DNA of 64,000 bases from contig SPEL01000005.1 in the NCBI GenBank assembly GCA_009360885.1, positions 248,001-312,000 of the forward strand, in the 5' to 3' direction. A program made the translations under genes and the position numbers. Source of the stretch: Sphingobium sp. Lineage in GTDB: Bacteria; Pseudomonadota; Alphaproteobacteria; Sphingomonadales; Sphingomonadaceae. The stretch's first letter is position 1; each line of letters opens with the position of its first letter. Below are positions 1-8,984 of the stretch, piece by piece. The notes under the pieces were generated by a model, which saw only the letters and a program-made list of their open reading frames with translations, searched no databases and had not been told where the DNA came from.

Positions 1-17
1 CCTGCGACTCTAGCGAG

Positions 18-497
18 ATGCAGGATATAACCCCCTATATCAATAGCTTACGCCGTTATTTTGTACGCAAAACAGGCAATATGAATATTGTTGACGATCT
101 GGTGCAGGACGTAATGACCCGTGTACTGGCCAGACGCGCAGAAAACCCGATTGAAAATATCGAGGCCTATCTCTTCCGCACTGCGGCAAATGTCATGAGG
201 GACAAGGTTCGCCGTGATACAGTCCGTCAGGTGGAATTTCAGCAGAGCCTCACAGAAGCAGAACATCCTGTTGATGAATGTACACCCGACCGCGTTATAT
301 TAGCGCGAGAAGAAGTGCGTCACCTTATCGATATATTGGCTGAATTACCTGAAACTACCCGAGACATCTTCCTGATGAAACGCTTCGACGGACTATCACA
401 TGCAGAGATTTCTGCTCGTATCGGCATGTCCGTTAGTGGTATCGAAAAACGAATAGCGAAGGCCGTTGCTCATATAGCAAGACGGATGCCATCCTGA
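18..497 (+). CDS. FecI-type ECF sigma factor
   Basis: RNA polymerase sigma factor of the ECF/FecI type, 159 aa from the ATG at 18. Region 2 covers about residues 8-70 (IVDDLVQDVMTRVL, then AYLFRTAANVMRDKVRR). Region 4 is at about 105-155 (LPETTRDIFLMKRFDGLSHAEISARIGMSVSGIEKRIAKA), a helix-turn-helix for the -35 element. The frame stays open to the window edge, so an earlier start outside cannot be excluded. FecI factors normally sit beside a FecR anti-sigma gene and a TonB receptor with an STN domain. No fecR follows here, and the only STN receptor in the window is 20 kb away. Family assignment is firm; the regulon is unknown. Confidence 0.9.
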   Translation: MQDITPYINSLRRYFVRKTGNMNIVDDLVQDVMTRVLARRAENPIENIEAYLFRTAANVMRDKVRRDTVRQVEFQQSLTEAEHPVDECTPDRVILAREEVRHLIDILAELPETTRDIFLMKRFDGLSHAEISARIGMSVSGIEKRIAKAVAHIARRMPS

Positions 498-942
498 TTC
501 CCCGATACAAGGTTGTACGGGAAAATATGGAACCCTTTCATACAGGGAAGGAACGCGTTACGCGATGGGAAAGCGGCGATCATATCCGTAGCAAGCAGCC
601 GAATCCAACTCCATCAACACCAACGGCGCGCTGCGCCCTTGCACAGCGCCACATACACCTTTGCTCTCACAGAGCGTACAGCAGAACCGCAAATATTTGG
701 AAATTCGAGGCTTGAATAAGTAAACCTATAAGTTTATTTATTGATCTACATCAATACTCTGTCAGGATATTTTTGTAATGGATTCAGGCATCAGCAGAGC
801 ATGATTCATGTACTGCGGTAGTGAAAATACCGTCATAATCACGCTTGTCTTTCTACCGACTATTTTCTGACTAAACTGGTGGTCAGGACTCGGGCTGACA
901 CAATAACGTCATCTGGCGATGACAGTATATGGAGCAGTTAGT
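498..942. other. Intergenic leader upstream of the PHA operon
   Basis: I see no convincing gene in this stretch. The short frames between about 513 and 719 have no recognisable protein similarity and no FecR features. The right half is AT-rich and carries a perfect FNR/FixK-type box at 741-754 (separate entry). It is therefore best read as the 3' end of the sigma-factor transcript followed by the promoter region of the phaC operon. Confidence 0.6.
741..754. promoter_or_regulatory. FNR/FixK-type operator
   Basis: TTGATCTACATCAA is a perfect match to TTGAT-N4-ATCAA, the site of FNR/ANR/FixK-family regulators. It lies about 190 bases before the phaC start, in AT-rich DNA. It predicts induction at low oxygen of the operon encoding PHA synthase, MaoC-Pta, acetate kinase and FabI. 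I see no FNR-family regulator gene in the window, so the regulator would be encoded elsewhere. Confidence 0.8.
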
Positions 943-2700
943 ATGACCATGCCTTCCTCTCCTACACCGGCAGACCCGCTGGACGGCATAGCCGAAACAT
1001 GGGACCGCGCAGCCGCTGCCTCCATTGCGCAAATGACCCACGGCCTCTCCCCCGCGACGATGATGCTGGCGGCGGCGGACTGGGCGTTGCATTTGGGTAT
1101 TGCCCCCGGCAAGCAGGCGCAACTGACGGCGAAGATGGCTCGCAAATATATGCGCCTCATGGATTACGCATCCCGCAGCGCACAAAACCCAGACGCCCCA
1201 CCTGCCATTGACCCTTTGCCGCAGGATCATCGTTTCTCTGACCCGGCGTGGAAGCAGGCCCCCTTTGACCTGATTGCCCAGTCCTTCCTGCTCAATCAGC
1301 AATGGTGGCACGCGGCTACCACCGGCATCGGCGGCGTGTCCAAGGCCCATGAAGCGCAAGTGGCCTTTGGCGCGCGGCAGTTGCTCGATGTGCTGGCCCC
1401 CACCAATTTCATCGCGACCAACCCTGTACTACAAAAGCGGATTGTCGAGACCAATGGCCAATGTCTGATTGAGGGATTTGGCCATTTCATCGAGGATCTG
1501 CAGCGCACTATTCGCGGTGAACCACCAGCGGGCGCGGAGAATTTCACCGTTGGCGAGAATATCGCCACCACAAAGGGCAAGGTGGTGTGGCGCAACCGGC
1601 TGATAGAACTCATCCAATATGAGCCGACCACCGAAACCGTGCGGCCAGAGCCAGTTCTGATCGTCCCGGCATGGATCATGAAATATTATATATTAGACCT
1701 GTCGCCGGAAAATTCGCTGGTCCGCTGGCTGACCGGACAAGGCTATACGGTGTTCATGGTTTCATGGCACAATCCCGACAGCCGGGACCGCGACATGGAT
1801 ATGGATGATTATCGTCGTCTGGGGCCGATGGCGGCGCTCGATGCCATAACCGCCATTACAGGGGCGAGCAAAATCCATGCCGCCGGATATTGCCTTGGCG
1901 GCACATTGCTCTCCATCGCGGCAGCGGCCATGGCGCGGGATGGGGATGACCGCCTCGCCAGTGTGACGTTGCTCGCCGCGCAAACCGAATTTTCCGAACC
2001 GGGCGAACTGGGCCTCTTCATTGATGAGGCGCAACTCAATATCCTCGATAATATGATGTGGGGCAGAGGGTATCTCGATAGCAGCCAGATGAGCGGCGCG
2101 TTTCAGATACTCCGCTCCAACGATCTCGTCTGGTCCCGCGTGTTGCAAACCTATTTAATAGGTGAGCGGGAAGGAATGATCGACCTGATGGCGTGGAATG
2201 CTGACGGCACGCGCATGCCCTATGCGATGCATAGCGAATATCTCAACCGCCTGTTCCTGAATGATGAACTGGCGCGTGGTAAGTATCAGGTTGATGAGCG
2301 CAGTGTCAGCCTCTCCGCCCTACGTGCGCCTATTTTCGCGGTGGGGACGGAAAAGGACCATGTCGCCCCATGGAAATCCGTCCATAAAATCCATCTGCTG
2401 ACGAATTCCGAAATCACCTTCATCCTGACCAGCGGCGGCCATAATGCGGGTATCGTATCAGAACCCGGCCACCCGCGCCGTTACTTCCACATGCTGACCC
2501 GCAAGGAGGATGGACTGTCCTTCTCGCCCGATGAATGGCTGGACCATGCAGCGCGCCAGCAAGGATCATGGTGGAGCGCATGGGGTGAATGGCTTAATGA
2601 TCGTTCCTCCCCGCCCATCGCCCCGCCGCCCATGGGCGCGCCGGATAAGGGCTATGCCCCGATCACCGATGCCCCCGGCACCTATATATTGGAGAAATGA
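943..2700 (+). CDS. phaC: Class I-like PHA synthase (poly-3-hydroxyalkanoate polymerase)
   Basis: Polymerises (R)-3-hydroxyacyl-CoA into polyhydroxyalkanoate at the granule surface. The product is 585 aa from the ATG at 943, which has GGAG eight bases upstream; the ATG at 919 lacks such a site. The lipase-like box GYCLGG carries the presumed nucleophile Cys at about residue 317. The catalytic Asp (VGTEKDHVAPW) and His (SGGHNAGIVSEPGHP) are both present. The PHA synthase N-terminal domain precedes the alpha/beta-hydrolase fold. It is the first gene of a tight operon with MaoC-Pta, ackA and a fabI paralogue, downstream of an FNR box. No phaA or phaB is nearby, so monomer may come from the MaoC hydratase domain of the next gene; that link is inference. 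Confidence 0.93.
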   Translation: MTMPSSPTPADPLDGIAETWDRAAAASIAQMTHGLSPATMMLAAADWALHLGIAPGKQAQLTAKMARKYMRLMDYASRSAQNPDAPPAIDPLPQDHRFSDPAWKQAPFDLIAQSFLLNQQWWHAATTGIGGVSKAHEAQVAFGARQLLDVLAPTNFIATNPVLQKRIVETNGQCLIEGFGHFIEDLQRTIRGEPPAGAENFTVGENIATTKGKVVWRNRLIELIQYEPTTETVRPEPVLIVPAWIMKYYILDLSPENSLVRWLTGQGYTVFMVSWHNPDSRDRDMDMDDYRRLGPMAALDAITAITGASKIHAAGYCLGGTLLSIAAAAMARDGDDRLASVTLLAAQTEFSEPGELGLFIDEAQLNILDNMMWGRGYLDSSQMSGAFQILRSNDLVWSRVLQTYLIGEREGMIDLMAWNADGTRMPYAMHSEYLNRLFLNDELARGKYQVDERSVSLSALRAPIFAVGTEKDHVAPWKSVHKIHLLTNSEITFILTSGGHNAGIVSEPGHPRRYFHMLTRKEDGLSFSPDEWLDHAARQQGSWWSAWGEWLNDRSSPPIAPPPMGAPDKGYAPITDAPGTYILEK

Positions 2701-2704
2701 GGCG

Positions 2705-4174
2705 ATGAGCGAACAGCATGACAACGCCGCGATGATCGAAAACCGCACCTTCGATGAATTGAAGGTCGGGGACAGCGCCAGTATCACCCGCACCCTTTCA
2801 CAAAAGGATATTCAGCTTTTCGCGCTGGTTTCGGGGGATGTGAACCCCGCGCATATGGATAAGGATTATGCCGAACAGGATATTTTCCGCCGCGTCATCG
2901 CCCATGGCATGTGGGGCGGCAGCCTGATTTCCGCCGTGCTGGGCACCGAACTGCCGGGGCCGGGCACGATTTATCTGGGGCAATCGCTGCGCTTTACCCG
3001 CCCCGTAGGCATTGGCGACACCATCACCGCAACCGTCACCGTGGCGGAAAAACGGGCGGAAAAGAATATCATCATCCTCGATTGCCTCTGCACCAACCAA
3101 AATGGCGAAAAGGTCATCACCGGACAGGCAGACGTAAAGGCCCCGACCGAAAAGGTCAGCCGCCCCCGCGTGATGCTGCCTGATATTCGCCTTGCCGATC
3201 ATGGCGGCTATCATCGACTGATCGAGGCGGCCACGGGACAGGCGATCACCACGGCGGTCGCCCACCCCTGCACCGCCGCGACGCTAAAGGCAGCGATAGA
3301 GGCCGCGCAGGCGGGCCTCATCGAACCGATCCTTATCGGCCCGGAGGCGCGCATCCATGCCGCAGCCGAAGAGGCGGGGCTGGACATATCCTCCTTCCGC
3401 CTCATCCCCAGCCTCCATAGCCATGACAGCGCGGCCAAGGCCGTGGAACTGGTGCGATGTGGCAATGCGCAAATGCTGATGAAAGGTTCGCTCCACACCG
3501 ATGAGCTAATGGGCGCAGTCGTCAATCGCACCACCGGGCTGCGTACCGAAAGACGCATCAGCCATGCCTATGTGATGGATGTGCCGGGCCACCCCAATCC
3601 TCTCATCATCACCGATGCCGCCATCAACATAGCGCCGGATCTTGAGGCCAAGGCCGACATCATCCGCAACGCGATTGATCTCGCCCATGGCATCGGCATC
3701 GCCCAGCCCAAGGTCGCCATTCTTTCGGCGGTGGAAACGGTCAATCCGGCGATGCAATCCACGCTGGATGCAGCCGCGCTGTGTAAAATGGCCGATAGGG
3801 GTCAGATTAGCGGCGGGCTGCTCGACGGGCCGCTGGCCTTTGATAATGCGATCAGCGAAGCCGCCGCGCAGGAAAAGGGCATCATCTCCCCCGTTGCCGG
3901 CAAGGCCGAAATATTGGTCGTGCCGGATTTAGAGGCCGGCAATATGCTGGCGAAACAGCTCACCTTCCTTAGCGGCGCGGATGCAGCGGGCGTCGTATTG
4001 GGCGCGCGCGTTCCTATCATCCTCACCAGCCGCGCCGACAGCCTGCGCACCCGCCTTGCCTCCTGCGCCGTAGCGGGCTTACTCGCCCGCGCCGCGACCA
4101 AGGCCGCACCGGGCCTGCTCCAGCCCAATGAGGCCCCAACAGAAGCGGCAGCGAGCAAGGCAAGCGCAGAATGA
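2705..4174 (+). CDS. MaoC-like enoyl-CoA hydratase / phosphate acyltransferase fusion
   Basis: A 489-aa two-domain enzyme starting at the ATG at 2705, four bases after the phaC stop. Residues about 10-150 form a MaoC/hot-dog domain; the hydratase-2 signature is seen in FALVSGDVNPAHMD and AHGMWGGSLISAVLG. Such domains make (R)-3-hydroxyacyl-CoA from enoyl-CoA. Residues about 160-480 form a phosphate acetyl/butyryltransferase domain (MKGSLHTDELMGAVV, VPGHPNPLIITDAAINI), converting acyl-CoA plus phosphate into acyl-phosphate and CoA. The fused domain order is a known type in bacteria. In this operon the first domain could feed PhaC and the second would supply acetyl-phosphate to AckA, whose start overlaps this stop. 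Confidence 0.92.
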   Translation: MSEQHDNAAMIENRTFDELKVGDSASITRTLSQKDIQLFALVSGDVNPAHMDKDYAEQDIFRRVIAHGMWGGSLISAVLGTELPGPGTIYLGQSLRFTRPVGIGDTITATVTVAEKRAEKNIIILDCLCTNQNGEKVITGQADVKAPTEKVSRPRVMLPDIRLADHGGYHRLIEAATGQAITTAVAHPCTAATLKAAIEAAQAGLIEPILIGPEARIHAAAEEAGLDISSFRLIPSLHSHDSAAKAVELVRCGNAQMLMKGSLHTDELMGAVVNRTTGLRTERRISHAYVMDVPGHPNPLIITDAAINIAPDLEAKADIIRNAIDLAHGIGIAQPKVAILSAVETVNPAMQSTLDAAALCKMADRGQISGGLLDGPLAFDNAISEAAAQEKGIISPVAGKAEILVVPDLEAGNMLAKQLTFLSGADAAGVVLGARVPIILTSRADSLRTRLASCAVAGLLARAATKAAPGLLQPNEAPTEAAASKASAE

Positions 4175-5361
4175 GAGCCATCGTTAGCATCAATTCCGGT
4201 TCCTCCAGCATCAAATTCGCGGTTTACCGGCTGGATGAGCATGATACCCCCACACTCTCCGCCAATGGGAAGATTGAACGCATCGGTATAGAGCCGCGCC
4301 TCAAAATTCAGACGGTGGATAAGCAAATCATCCATCAAATGGACTGGAGCGATGGCGCTACCCTCAGCCATGCCGATTTGCTGGAATATCTGTTCGACTG
4401 GGCCAAGGGACATTTGCGGGATACCCAGATTGTCGCCTTTGGTCATCGCGTCGTGCATGGCGGCAATGATTTTGTCGCGCCCTGCTGCGTGGATGATGCG
4501 GTGCTGGCGGAACTAGAAAAACTCTGCCCGCTCGCGCCGCTGCACCAGCCGCATAATCTGGCAGCCATTCGCATCATTGCGGGCCTCAGCCCGGATATTC
4601 CGCAAATTGCGTGCTTTGACACAGCCTTTCACCATGATCGCCCGGCGCTGACCACGCGCTTTGCTATTCCACGCGCCCTCCATGATGCGGGCATCAGGCG
4701 CTATGGTTTTCATGGCCTATCCTATGAATATATCGCCCGCCGCCTGACGGAACTGGATCCGGCCCTTGCAGGCGGCAAGGTCATTACCGGCCATCTCGGC
4801 AATGGCGCGAGCCTCTGCGCCATGGACAATGGCCGCAGCATCGACACCACCATGGGCTTTACCGCTCTCGATGGTCTGATGATGGGGACGCGCTGCGGCA
4901 CGATTGACCCCGGCGTCATCATCCATTTCCAGAAACAAATGGGGATGCAGGCAGCACAGGTAGAGGACATACTCTATCGCCAATCCGGCTTGCTGGGCGT
5001 TTCAGGCATATCGAGCGACATGCGCACCCTGTCGGAAAGCAGCGCGCCGGAGGCCGAGGAAGCAATTGAGCTGTTCGCATGGCGGGCGGCGAGAGAGGCT
5101 GGCGCGCTCGCCTCAACATTGGGCGGGCTGGATGGCTTTGTCTTTACCGCTGGTATTGGGGAAAATCATGCTGATGTGCGCGCCCGCATCTGCCACCGCC
5201 TTCGCTGGCTGGGCGCGGACATTGACGAGGAAGCAAATGCCCGCCACGCCCCTATCATCAGTACGCCCGGCAGCAAAGTGAAGCTGATGGTCATCCCCAC
5301 CGACGAAGAACGCATGATCGCCCTTCATATCCTCTCCCTGCTATACGGAGCCAAGCCATGA
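4171..5361 (+). CDS. ackA: Acetate kinase
   Basis: Acetyl-phosphate + ADP to acetate + ATP, cytoplasmic; 396 aa, the usual family length. Motifs in order: the N-terminal phosphate-binding strand VSINSGSSSIKFAVY, GHRVVHGG, ACFDTAFH, RYGFHGLSYEY, GHLGNGASLCAM and FTAGIGENHADVR. The ATG overlaps the previous stop by four bases (ATGA), which indicates translational coupling with the phosphotransacetylase. Together the two give ATP from acetyl-CoA when respiration is limited, consistent with the FNR box ahead of the operon. Butyrate or propionate as substrate cannot be excluded by sequence alone. Confidence 0.95.
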   Translation: MRAIVSINSGSSSIKFAVYRLDEHDTPTLSANGKIERIGIEPRLKIQTVDKQIIHQMDWSDGATLSHADLLEYLFDWAKGHLRDTQIVAFGHRVVHGGNDFVAPCCVDDAVLAELEKLCPLAPLHQPHNLAAIRIIAGLSPDIPQIACFDTAFHHDRPALTTRFAIPRALHDAGIRRYGFHGLSYEYIARRLTELDPALAGGKVITGHLGNGASLCAMDNGRSIDTTMGFTALDGLMMGTRCGTIDPGVIIHFQKQMGMQAAQVEDILYRQSGLLGVSGISSDMRTLSESSAPEAEEAIELFAWRAAREAGALASTLGGLDGFVFTAGIGENHADVRARICHRLRWLGADIDEEANARHAPIISTPGSKVKLMVIPTDEERMIALHILSLLYGAKP

Positions 5362-6146
5362 CCGCCGCGCCTCTTTCCCCCATTGTTGATCTGCGCGGTA
5401 AACGTGGCCTCGTCATCGGTATCGCCAATGAACACAGCATCGCGGCGGGCTGCGCAGAAGCCTTTGCGCAGGCAGGCGCGCGCCTTGCCGCGACCTATCT
5501 CAACGATAAGGCCAAAGACTGGGTGCTGCCAGTCACGGAAAAACTGGGCATTGAATGGTCTGCGCCGCTTGATGTGCGCATCCCCGGCCAGTTGGAGGCG
5601 CTGTTTGACGAGGTGAAGGAGCGCTGGGGCGGCCTTGATTTTCTCCTTCATTCCATCGCGTTCGCGCCCAAGGAAGATTTGCATGGCCGGGTGGTGGATT
5701 CATCGGCAGAAGGCTTTGCGATGGCGATGGATGTGTCCTGCCACAGCTTCCTACGCATGGCCCGCCTTGCCGAACCGCTAATGACCGACGGCGGATGTCT
5801 GCTCTGCGTGACCTTTTACGGGTCGGAACGGGTGGTGGAGCATTATAACCTCATGGGTCCGGTGAAGGCCGCCCTCGAAAGCGCCACCCGCTATGTCGCT
5901 GCGGAACTGGGGCCGAAGGGCATCCGTGCCCATGCCATTTCCCCCGGCCCCATCGCCACCCGCGCCGCCAGCGGGATCAGCCGCTTTGACGAAATGCTGG
6001 ACCGCGCCGCCGCGCAGGTCCCCGATGGTGAACTGGTGGACATAGCAGATGTCGGCGCGCTCGCCGCTTTCCTCGCAAGCCCGGCGGCAAAGCGGATAAC
6101 CGGCACGATCATTCCTGTTGATAGTGGCCAGCACATATTAGGATGA
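5358..6146 (+). CDS. fabI: FabI-type enoyl-ACP reductase paralogue
   Basis: SDR-family enoyl-[acyl carrier protein] reductase of the FabI type, 262 aa; the start overlaps the ackA stop by four bases. The divergent FabI nucleotide-binding segment GLVIGIANEHSIAAG is present. The active-site set is TFYGSERVVEHYNLMGPVKAALE, with Tyr154, Tyr163 and Lys170 (Y-x6-K). The spacing between the two tyrosines appears one residue shorter than I recall for E. coli FabI. Being last in a PHA/acetate operon, it may be a specialised paralogue rather than the housekeeping enzyme, for example consuming reducing power by reducing crotonyl-type thioesters; that role is inferred. Confidence 0.85.
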   Translation: MTAAPLSPIVDLRGKRGLVIGIANEHSIAAGCAEAFAQAGARLAATYLNDKAKDWVLPVTEKLGIEWSAPLDVRIPGQLEALFDEVKERWGGLDFLLHSIAFAPKEDLHGRVVDSSAEGFAMAMDVSCHSFLRMARLAEPLMTDGGCLLCVTFYGSERVVEHYNLMGPVKAALESATRYVAAELGPKGIRAHAISPGPIATRAASGISRFDEMLDRAAAQVPDGELVDIADVGALAAFLASPAAKRITGTIIPVDSGQHILG

Positions 6147-6185
6147 CAGCACATCCGCAATTATTGAAGCAAAAACCCTGATCCA

Positions 6186-7649
6186 ATGAAAGGAAACGGA
6201 ATAATTACGCATCTTAAACCACGGAAAACCATAGTTTTTGGGGCAGCTATGACGGCCTACGCTGTCATAGCGCCGTCGACTGCCTGTGCGACCCCTCATA
6301 GCGAAAACCCTGCGCCACTAACGGCGACAACCGCGCCTTTGGCCAATCTCAATCCGGCAATCGTCATCAGCGCCATTTGGCAGCAAACGCCTAATGCCAC
6401 CAATGTTAAGGCGTCTGATACCGAAACGATTGTAGATATTTATATCCTCAGCTCCGCGGCCACAGCAGCCTCCACCGCCTTGCCGGACCGTGTAGAAGGC
6501 GAAATCATCCTCCCCCACGAAACCCGGAAAATCTGGCTGAAGCGCGCACCCCAAAGCCCATCCCGCATAAATATGCCGCCCAATGGCTTTGCACAGGCGC
6601 GCTATCAAATGAAACTGCCGGATGATGTGGACGCGACCAAGGCCGTTTTCTCTTTCCCTATCTGGTCATCACAGCACATGATGATGGCGAAGGCCGCCCC
6701 TGCTCCGTCATCTGGCGTGCAGGCAGCACAATATGCCAGCCAGTCGGAAAATGACGCCCTCTTAGAGAGTAAAACCCTCTTAGATGGTAAAACTGCTGTT
6801 TCAGCATCGCCCACCTCCTCACCAGCCCTCCTCATTTCCGGTGGTGCAACTAACCCGGCATTGACAGGCCCATCAACGGCCGCCCCAATCCCCTCTGACC
6901 GCACGGCAGGCAATGAGTTTTTCGGCAATTTTGCCGCCTATGAACCCATTTATGCCGTTTATGGCCCCGGCACGAACACCGATGCCCGTATTCAGATCAG
7001 TTTCAAATATCGCCTGTTCGGGTCGCGGCAGGATCAAGGCCTGCCATCCTCCTGGCGGGACGGTTTGCACCTCGCCTATACCCAGCGCATGTTCTGGGAT
7101 CTGGGCGCTTATTCCATGCCTTTTCGCAATATCGATTATCAACCCGAACTTTTTTACCTGACCCCTTCGGCCACCTATCGCAATGGGGTCTCTGTCGCAG
7201 GGCAAATAGGCCTGCGCCATGAATCCAACGGACGAGACGGACCGGAATCCCGCAGTATCAACAGCATTTATGTTGCACCGATGGCCAGCTTTCCACTCAC
7301 CGGTATCTTTAAAGGGGACGGCTATAGCTTCACCATCGCCCCGCGACTGGCGCTAACCGTCGGCAGCCTTAGCGACAACCCGGATATCATGCGCTATCGC
7401 GGCAATACTTCTATGGTCATGGAAATTGGCAAAGATGATGGATGGCGCATAACAACCTCATCACGGTTCAACTTCGCCTCCGGCAAGGGTGCTGCGTCGC
7501 TTGATCTTTCCTACCCTCTAGCAAAGCTATTGGGCGGCGGGCCAGATTTTTATATCTTCGGCCAGAGTTTTATCGGTTATGGTGAAAACCTGCTCGATTA
7601 CAACCGGCATGTTACCCGATTCCGTATCGGTGTGGCGCTCATCAGATAA
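6186..7649 (+). CDS. pldA: Outer-membrane phospholipase A (OMPLA family)
   Basis: Calcium-dependent phospholipase A of the outer membrane, 487 aa. The start at 6186 keeps the basic n-region KPRK of a signal peptide ending near STACA; a start at 6249 would lose it. The OMPLA core lies in the C-terminal half: DARIQISFKYRLF, YQPELFY and the catalytic motif GLRHESNGRDG with His345 and Ser347, followed by SINSIYV, which carries the partner Asn. The rest reads as a 12-strand barrel with a terminal aromatic strand. The about 230-residue N-terminal region, rich in Ala, Ser, Thr and Pro, is longer than in the enterobacterial enzyme. It lies 39 bases after fabI but may have its own promoter. Confidence 0.9.
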   Translation: MKGNGIITHLKPRKTIVFGAAMTAYAVIAPSTACATPHSENPAPLTATTAPLANLNPAIVISAIWQQTPNATNVKASDTETIVDIYILSSAATAASTALPDRVEGEIILPHETRKIWLKRAPQSPSRINMPPNGFAQARYQMKLPDDVDATKAVFSFPIWSSQHMMMAKAAPAPSSGVQAAQYASQSENDALLESKTLLDGKTAVSASPTSSPALLISGGATNPALTGPSTAAPIPSDRTAGNEFFGNFAAYEPIYAVYGPGTNTDARIQISFKYRLFGSRQDQGLPSSWRDGLHLAYTQRMFWDLGAYSMPFRNIDYQPELFYLTPSATYRNGVSVAGQIGLRHESNGRDGPESRSINSIYVAPMASFPLTGIFKGDGYSFTIAPRLALTVGSLSDNPDIMRYRGNTSMVMEIGKDDGWRITTSSRFNFASGKGAASLDLSYPLAKLLGGGPDFYIFGQSFIGYGENLLDYNRHVTRFRIGVALIR

Positions 7650-7669
7650 AACAAAGTGAGGAGCATAAG

Positions 7670-8233
7670 ATGGACCAATCAGATCGCGACATCTTTCAAG
7701 GAAAGATCAAGACCGGATGGGGATGGGTGCTGGCTTATGCAGTACTGGTCACTCTTATCGGCGTACTAGCGCTTACTAACCCTGTCATAACAGGATTGGC
7801 GACCGGCGTGATGTTAGGCGTCACATTGCTAATCTATGGCGGTTTTGCAATTGCTGCAGGTATTTCGTCATTAAAGGGGCGAGCGCGCTGGTTGGAATTA
7901 TTGCTGGGGGCGCTGGCCCTTATCACTGCCTTTATAGTGCTGATTAACCCCTTCGCTGGCGCATTATCCCTTGTCTGGGCCATTGGCGCATGGCTGCTGA
8001 TTGCTGGCATTTTAGAGATTATCAGCGCGGTAAAGACACAATATGACCGGGGATGGCGCCTCTTTCTGGGTGTTCTGGACAGCATATTAGGCGGATTTCT
8101 CCTCTTTAGCAGCCCTGCGACTGGCCTCAGCTTTCTGGCAGCCATAGTAGGCATCAGTTTTCTGTTTCGCGGTGTATTCCTTGCCATGCTCGCACTGGGC
8201 CTGCGTCGAATTGGCAAGGACATAAACATCTAA
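7670..8233 (+). CDS. HdeD-family (DUF308) membrane protein
   Basis: A 187-aa integral membrane protein with about six hydrophobic helices spaced evenly (VLAYAVLVTLIGVLALTNP, GVTLLIYGGFAIAAGI, LLLGALALITAFIVLINPF and so on). This is the DUF308/HdeD pattern of paired helices with short polar loops. HdeD is linked to acid resistance in E. coli; the molecular activity is not known. GAGG sits just before the ATG at 7670. It is 20 bases after pldA and may be co-transcribed with it; both would then relate to envelope stress, which is inference. Confidence 0.85.
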   Translation: MDQSDRDIFQGKIKTGWGWVLAYAVLVTLIGVLALTNPVITGLATGVMLGVTLLIYGGFAIAAGISSLKGRARWLELLLGALALITAFIVLINPFAGALSLVWAIGAWLLIAGILEIISAVKTQYDRGWRLFLGVLDSILGGFLLFSSPATGLSFLAAIVGISFLFRGVFLAMLALGLRRIGKDINI

Positions 8234-8339
8234 AATGGGCAGTCCCTTCACCCATTACAGTAAGAAGTTCATTTATCTCTTCTAATATGGTAACAACAGA
8301 GGAATAACTGAACTCGCAATAAATATAAGAATTTATATT

Positions 8340-8984
8340 ATGAAACAGAATATAAAAACAGAAATACGGAGAATGGGGCGGCCCACGCTGGATGAGGCAG
8401 CAAGCCTTACTGACATCATATTGGATGCAGCACATCGCCTGTTTTGCGACAAAGGCTATGGCGCATCCATGGATGAAATCGCCGCCGCCAGCGATGTGAC
8501 CAAACTAACGATCTACCGACGCTTCCCTAGCAAGGAAGCGCTACTTATGGCCATGATAGACCGGGAGCTAGAACGTTTCGGCGCCCTTACATCTGCAGCG
8601 GGGCAAGGGGACGCCCCGCCAATGGATGCCCTCAAACAAACCATGTGGGCTATGTTTCAATTCACGCTCCAGCCAGAAAATCTCAAGATTTCACGTCTGT
8701 TACTGATAGAGGCTTATACCAGTAGTAAGGTGCAGAGCCGTTTCAATGACTGGGTCGAATAGGCGGATCGTCCTGCCGTTCTCGCGATAGAGGCAGCACA
8801 GCGCTCTGGAGATATTATTGATGCAAACCCCGCCAGTCTGGCCGAAATGCTGCGCGACCTGCTGAGTAATATGCCGCATTGGGCACGGTGCCATGGTGCC
8901 ATCCCCCCGGCCCCGGATGATGCGAAAGCATTTTTTGAAGAAAGATGGGCGTTTTTCATTCGCGCCGTCAGCACCCGACGCTGA
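8340..8984 (+). pseudogene. TetR-family regulator split by an in-frame amber codon
   Basis: The N-terminal part (8340-8759, 140 aa) is a clear TetR DNA-binding domain: ILDAAHRLFCDKGYGASMDEIAAASDVTKLTIYRRFPSKEALL. A TAG at 8760-8762 ends it within the ligand domain at DWVE. The same frame continues for 73 more codons (ADRPAVLAIEAAQRSGDI through FIRAVSTRR) to a TGA at 8982-8984, giving a normal TetR length of about 213 residues. So one nonsense change disrupts an otherwise intact gene. A truncated repressor could still bind DNA. Amber suppression or a sequencing error are alternatives. It ends directly against the convergent DUF3142 gene. Confidence 0.8.

Noticed and set aside
513-719. Short overlapping frames after the sigma factor, considered as a FecR remnant
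   Set aside because: No FecR motif or membrane helix is visible; the sequence is Pro/Thr/Arg-rich and probably non-coding.
3802-4458. A 218-codon minus-strand frame over the Pta and ackA genes
   Set aside because: It is a shadow of two clear enzymes in a GC-rich codon pattern.
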